8,823 bases of DNA from Candidatus Bathyarchaeota archaeon. Lineage in GTDB: Archaea; Thermoproteota; Bathyarchaeia; TCS64. Below, piece by piece: positions 6,840 to 8,823 of the stretch (positions are counted from its first letter, which is position 1; each line of letters begins with the position of its first letter). The stretch spans positions 1 through 8,823 of the forward strand of contig DUKA01000218.1 of assembly GCA_013329615.1 (NCBI GenBank). The letters run 5' to 3'. A program made the translations under genes and the position numbers. The notes beneath the pieces were generated by a model. The model made no database searches. It was given only the letters and a program-made list of their open reading frames with translations, and was not told where the DNA came from.

Positions 6840-7844
6840 CTATCGCTGATAACGAGTGTTTTTTATCTCCCGCAATTCGCGGGCCTTTCTCTTTAAGTTC
6901 CTATAGCTGTCTCTGAGCCTAACCGTGAGGCGCTTCTCGGCGGGACGCGACTTGTCGAATACGCCCATCACGCCCTCGGGCTGCAGGAACAGGATGATGA
7001 CGACGAGAACCATGGGGTACAGCGACTCATACATCGCCGCGCCCACGCCGAAGAAGTCGATGCCGATGAACGTGAGCAGTTTCTGCGCAACGACTACAAT
7101 CAAACCGCCCACAACGGCGCCGGCGACTGCGTTCAGGCCCCCGACGACGCTGCCGGTCATCACCAGTATGAGGAACTCGTCGTTTGCGTCGAGACCCGTG
7201 TACCGCCAGAGGGGTATTATGCCGCCGGCGAGACCGGCCAGAGCCCCGGTGATGAACCACGTGAGCAGGTGTATCTCCTCGACGTTTACGCCGAGGCTCG
7301 ATGCAAGGGTCTCGTCCTCGGCGACCGCCCTGAAGGCGATGCCCTGCTTGACCTTCGTGAGGAAGAACCAGAGGGCGACCACGAGCACCAAGCACATCGG
7401 CGCCGCCACCAGGAGCACGCCCGGGTACCCCTCCCAAGTGAAGTCCCCCGTGAAGAAGTAGAAGCCACTCGTGGGGGTCCCGCGGTTGTAGAGGTACCAG
7501 TAGCTGTAAATGTACATGATAGAGGCGATGACCTCCGTGAGGGCGAAGAAGGCGAAAGTGAGTGTGATCTCCCTCGCCCCCGTCGCCTTGATGGGGCGCA
7601 CTATGAACCTGTAGAGCACGAGCCCCATCAGGCCGCAGATGAGGGTGGAGACGGGGAGCGCCTGATACGGCGTGAAGCCGTACATCTGCACCAGCGTGTA
7701 GGAGATGACTGTGCCGACGGTCGCCAGCGACGTGTGGGCGAAGTTCGGGAACTTCTCCATCATGTAAGTGAATGTGAAGCCGACGCAGAGGACCACGACG
7801 ACGCTTGCCTGTATGATTAGGCCGATCATCAGGGGCGAGAGCAC
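6840..7844 (-). CDS. Branched-chain amino-acid ABC transporter permease, LivH type
   Basis: Membrane-spanning permease of a Liv/HAAT-type importer for branched-chain or related hydrophobic amino acids or amides. With the GTG start at 7844 the product has 334 residues. Nearly the whole chain to about 295 is hydrophobic, with eight or so membrane segments. NFAH near 34-37 matches the LivH-type (N)FAHG motif. The cytoplasmic loop FRAVAEDETLASSLGV (171-186) followed by an ALAGLAGG helix is the site that contacts the ATPase subunits in this family. The last 39 residues form a strongly basic charged tail, longer than usual. A TTG at 7868 would add eight residues, but GGAGAGGA (7858-7851) sits six bases before the GTG, and the TATA position places the transcript start near the TTG itself. 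No LivM, LivG, LivF or binding-protein gene is adjacent, so partners must lie elsewhere. Confidence 0.88.
   Translation of the reverse strand: MLSPLMIGLIIQASVVVVLCVGFTFTYMMEKFPNFAHTSLATVGTVISYTLVQMYGFTPYQALPVSTLICGLMGLVLYRFIVRPIKATGAREITLTFAFFALTEVIASIMYIYSYWYLYNRGTPTSGFYFFTGDFTWEGYPGVLLVAAPMCLVLVVALWFFLTKVKQGIAFRAVAEDETLASSLGVNVEEIHLLTWFITGALAGLAGGIIPLWRYTGLDANDEFLILVMTGSVVGGLNAVAGAVVGGLIVVVAQKLLTFIGIDFFGVGAAMYESLYPMVLVVIILFLQPEGVMGVFDKSRPAEKRLTVRLRDSYRNLKRKARELREIKNTRYQR
6859..6864 (+). terminator. T-run terminator for the aminotransferase transcript
   Basis: Six consecutive T residues lie 36 bases after the aminotransferase stop. They are preceded by two small stems: TAGC/GCTA around 6821-6831, and CAGC/GCTG at 6837-6848 with a TATC loop. 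Archaeal RNA polymerase terminates at T-runs, so this is a plausible end for the rightward transcript. It lies inside the 3' coding end of the convergent LivH gene. Confidence 0.45.
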
Positions 7845-7850
7845 GCCAGA

Positions 7851-7858
7851 TCCTCTCC
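7851..7858 (-). promoter_or_regulatory. Ribosome-binding site that decides the LivH start
   Basis: Read on the minus strand this is GGAGAGGA, six bases upstream of the GTG at 7844-7842. That is the same spacing as at the aminotransferase gene. It lies downstream of the alternative TTG at 7868, so it favours the shorter protein. Confidence 0.5.
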
Positions 7859-7868
7859 AGATAATCAA

Positions 7869-8028
7869 ACAGCCGCGCCTAGTAGATTTATAACCTCTCC
7901 AAATCCCGGCACGTTTTCGAAGGATCGTTCACGCGTGCTCTGCCTGAAGCCTCCTGTGCATAGACGTATCGTATAAGAGGTGTGAGGCGGGGGGTTCGCC
8001 GGGCCTCGTCGAGGGTCAGCGGCCGACG
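7869..8028 (-). other. Intergenic region between the RPA-like and LivH genes
   Basis: This 160-base gap contains the LivH TATA box near its left end. It also holds a second minus-strand TATA-like stretch, CTTATACG (7978-7971), followed by a ten-codon ATG frame (7961-7929) with AGGAGG inside it. There is no T-run on the minus strand to end the RPA transcript. No tRNA fold or long ORF was recognised. Confidence 0.45.
7886..7893 (-). promoter_or_regulatory. TATA box for the LivH gene
   Basis: TTATAAAT on the minus strand is the best TATA match in the window, with purine-rich GGAGAGG just upstream as a possible BRE. Transcription is expected near 7863-7866, leaving a leader of about 20 bases that carries the ribosome site at 7858-7851. 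Confidence 0.6.
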
Positions 8029-8823
8029 CTACTTCTTCAGGATGGTGATCTTCGTGTATTGGGTGCTCGTGACCTGCATGAGGCCATCGAATGGCTCGCG
8101 TATGTTGCAGTTCTCTAGCCTTATGCGGGCGCCGGCGGTGAGGCCCTCCACAGCCTTGCCGTGGTCCCTCCAGAGGCTTATGCGCGCCTCGCCCGAGCCG
8201 TCGTCTACGCGGAAACTCACCACGTTCGTGGGCCCCCTCATGGTGTTTACCTCCCTGCTGATGGGGTCGTCTAGAAGCTGCCCCTCGACGGTGAGGTTCT
8301 TGTCGCCTTCGTGGAGGTTCTTTATCTGGGTGACGCGCTCGGCGGCGTCTATCTTCTCGACTTTTACGCCGTCGGGGTTGATCTTCATCGTGCCCATCTT
8401 CCCGACGTTGAGGTCGATGGTGTTCCCGAAGCCCGCGCGTGTGTAGCCGTTCTCGACGGCGACGACTGTGCCGACTGGCATGTCGCCCAAGGCGTTCACG
8501 TCGTCGTCCCAGAGGCTGAGCCTGACTATGCCCGTCTCGTCTTCGAGGACAACGGAGGCGACGCGTCCCTTCGTGCCATCCTTGCGGGAGAACTCGCGGG
8601 GCTCGTTGACGCTCATGACCCTGCCGGCGACGCTGACGCTGCGCATGCCGTCGCGTAGTTCGCCTATCTTCGTCCACATGCTGAGGGGCTCGCGTGGGAG
8701 GACTCCCTCCTCAAGGATTTCGACCTCGCTGCTCCTGTTGAGGTGGACCTCAAAGCCTCCGCCTTGGCGTACCTTTGAGTTGGCGCCTATGATGCGGACG
8801 CGTGTGCCGTCGCCCCACTTGGC
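8029..8823 (-). CDS. RPA-like single-stranded DNA-binding protein, tandem OB folds (5' partial)
   Basis: ssDNA-binding protein of the archaeal replication protein A family, acting in replication, repair and recombination. The frame stays open from the ATG at 8679 to the window edge, adding 48 residues that read as the end of a further OB fold (GDGTRVRIIGA, then GGGFEVHLNRSSEIEVL). That ATG is therefore internal. Counting visible residues from the edge (264 in all), one complete OB fold covers about 51-150 with the strand LEDETGIVRLSLWDDD (W105). A second covers about 164-264 with VDDGSGEARISLWRDH (W218). The conserved S-L-W strand in each is typical of archaeal RPA repeats. No zinc-finger cysteines occur at the C-terminus; the protein ends just after the last fold, in ITILKK. 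At least three OB folds are implied. The missing N-terminus hides the total number. Confidence 0.88.
   Translation of the reverse strand, partial: AKWGDGTRVRIIGANSKVRQGGGFEVHLNRSSEVEILEEGVLPREPLSMWTKIGELRDGMRSVSVAGRVMSVNEPREFSRKDGTKGRVASVVLEDETGIVRLSLWDDDVNALGDMPVGTVVAVENGYTRAGFGNTIDLNVGKMGTMKINPDGVKVEKIDAAERVTQIKNLHEGDKNLTVEGQLLDDPISREVNTMRGPTNVVSFRVDDGSGEARISLWRDHGKAVEGLTAGARIRLENCNIREPFDGLMQVTSTQYTKITILKK

Noticed and set aside
7866..7868. TTG at 7868 as the LivH start
   Set aside because: It has no ribosome site and lies about where transcription should begin. The GTG at 7844 has GGAGAGGA at six bases. The longer form is not fully excluded if the mRNA is leaderless.
7865..8677. A 270-residue minus-strand frame overlapping the RPA-like gene
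   Set aside because: The translation is an Arg/His/Pro/Gly-rich shadow. The overlapping frame has clear OB-fold patterns.
8677..8679. ATG at 8679 as the start of the RPA-like gene
   Set aside because: The frame continues to the window edge with residues that look like the end of a further OB fold.

Overview
The window is archaeal chromosomal DNA. It carries the large subunit of the archaeal family D replicative polymerase, an archaeal Sec61-beta, a DUF2070 membrane protein found in archaea, and an RPA-type ssDNA-binding protein. Genes are preceded by TATA-like boxes and some by GGAGG/GGTGA-type ribosome sites. Base composition is GC-rich (above 60% by eye, not computed). PolD is absent from classical Crenarchaeota, so the source is probably another TACK lineage (Nitrososphaeria/Thaumarchaeota-, Aigarchaeota- or Bathyarchaeota-like) or a euryarchaeote. 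The sequence alone does not settle which.

The left half reads rightward. It opens inside polD large subunit (to 3283). A 61-residue Sec61-beta follows (3324-3509) with its own TATA-like box just past the polymerase stop. Next come a 597-residue DUF2070 membrane protein (3569-5362, TTG start) and a class III PLP aminotransferase or racemase (5486-6823, TTG start) after a 123-base leader region with a TATA-like box, a short inverted repeat and a ribosome site.

The right half reads leftward. A LivH-type branched-chain amino-acid ABC permease (7844-6840) converges on the aminotransferase with a 16-base gap and has no partner ABC genes here. Upstream of it, across a 160-base gap, is the 3' part of an RPA-like protein with repeated OB folds (8823-8029), cut by the window end. 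Both edge genes are partial because of the window, not broken.

Functionally this is mostly housekeeping: replication (PolD, RPA), protein export (Sec61-beta), and amino-acid metabolism and uptake (aminotransferase/racemase, LivH). I see no mobile element, CRISPR array, rRNA or tRNA. No gap between genes exceeds 160 bases. The least understood gene is DUF2070. It combines a membrane domain with a soluble domain whose conserved His/Asp/Asn motifs look enzymatic. I see no convincing new multi-gene system here.
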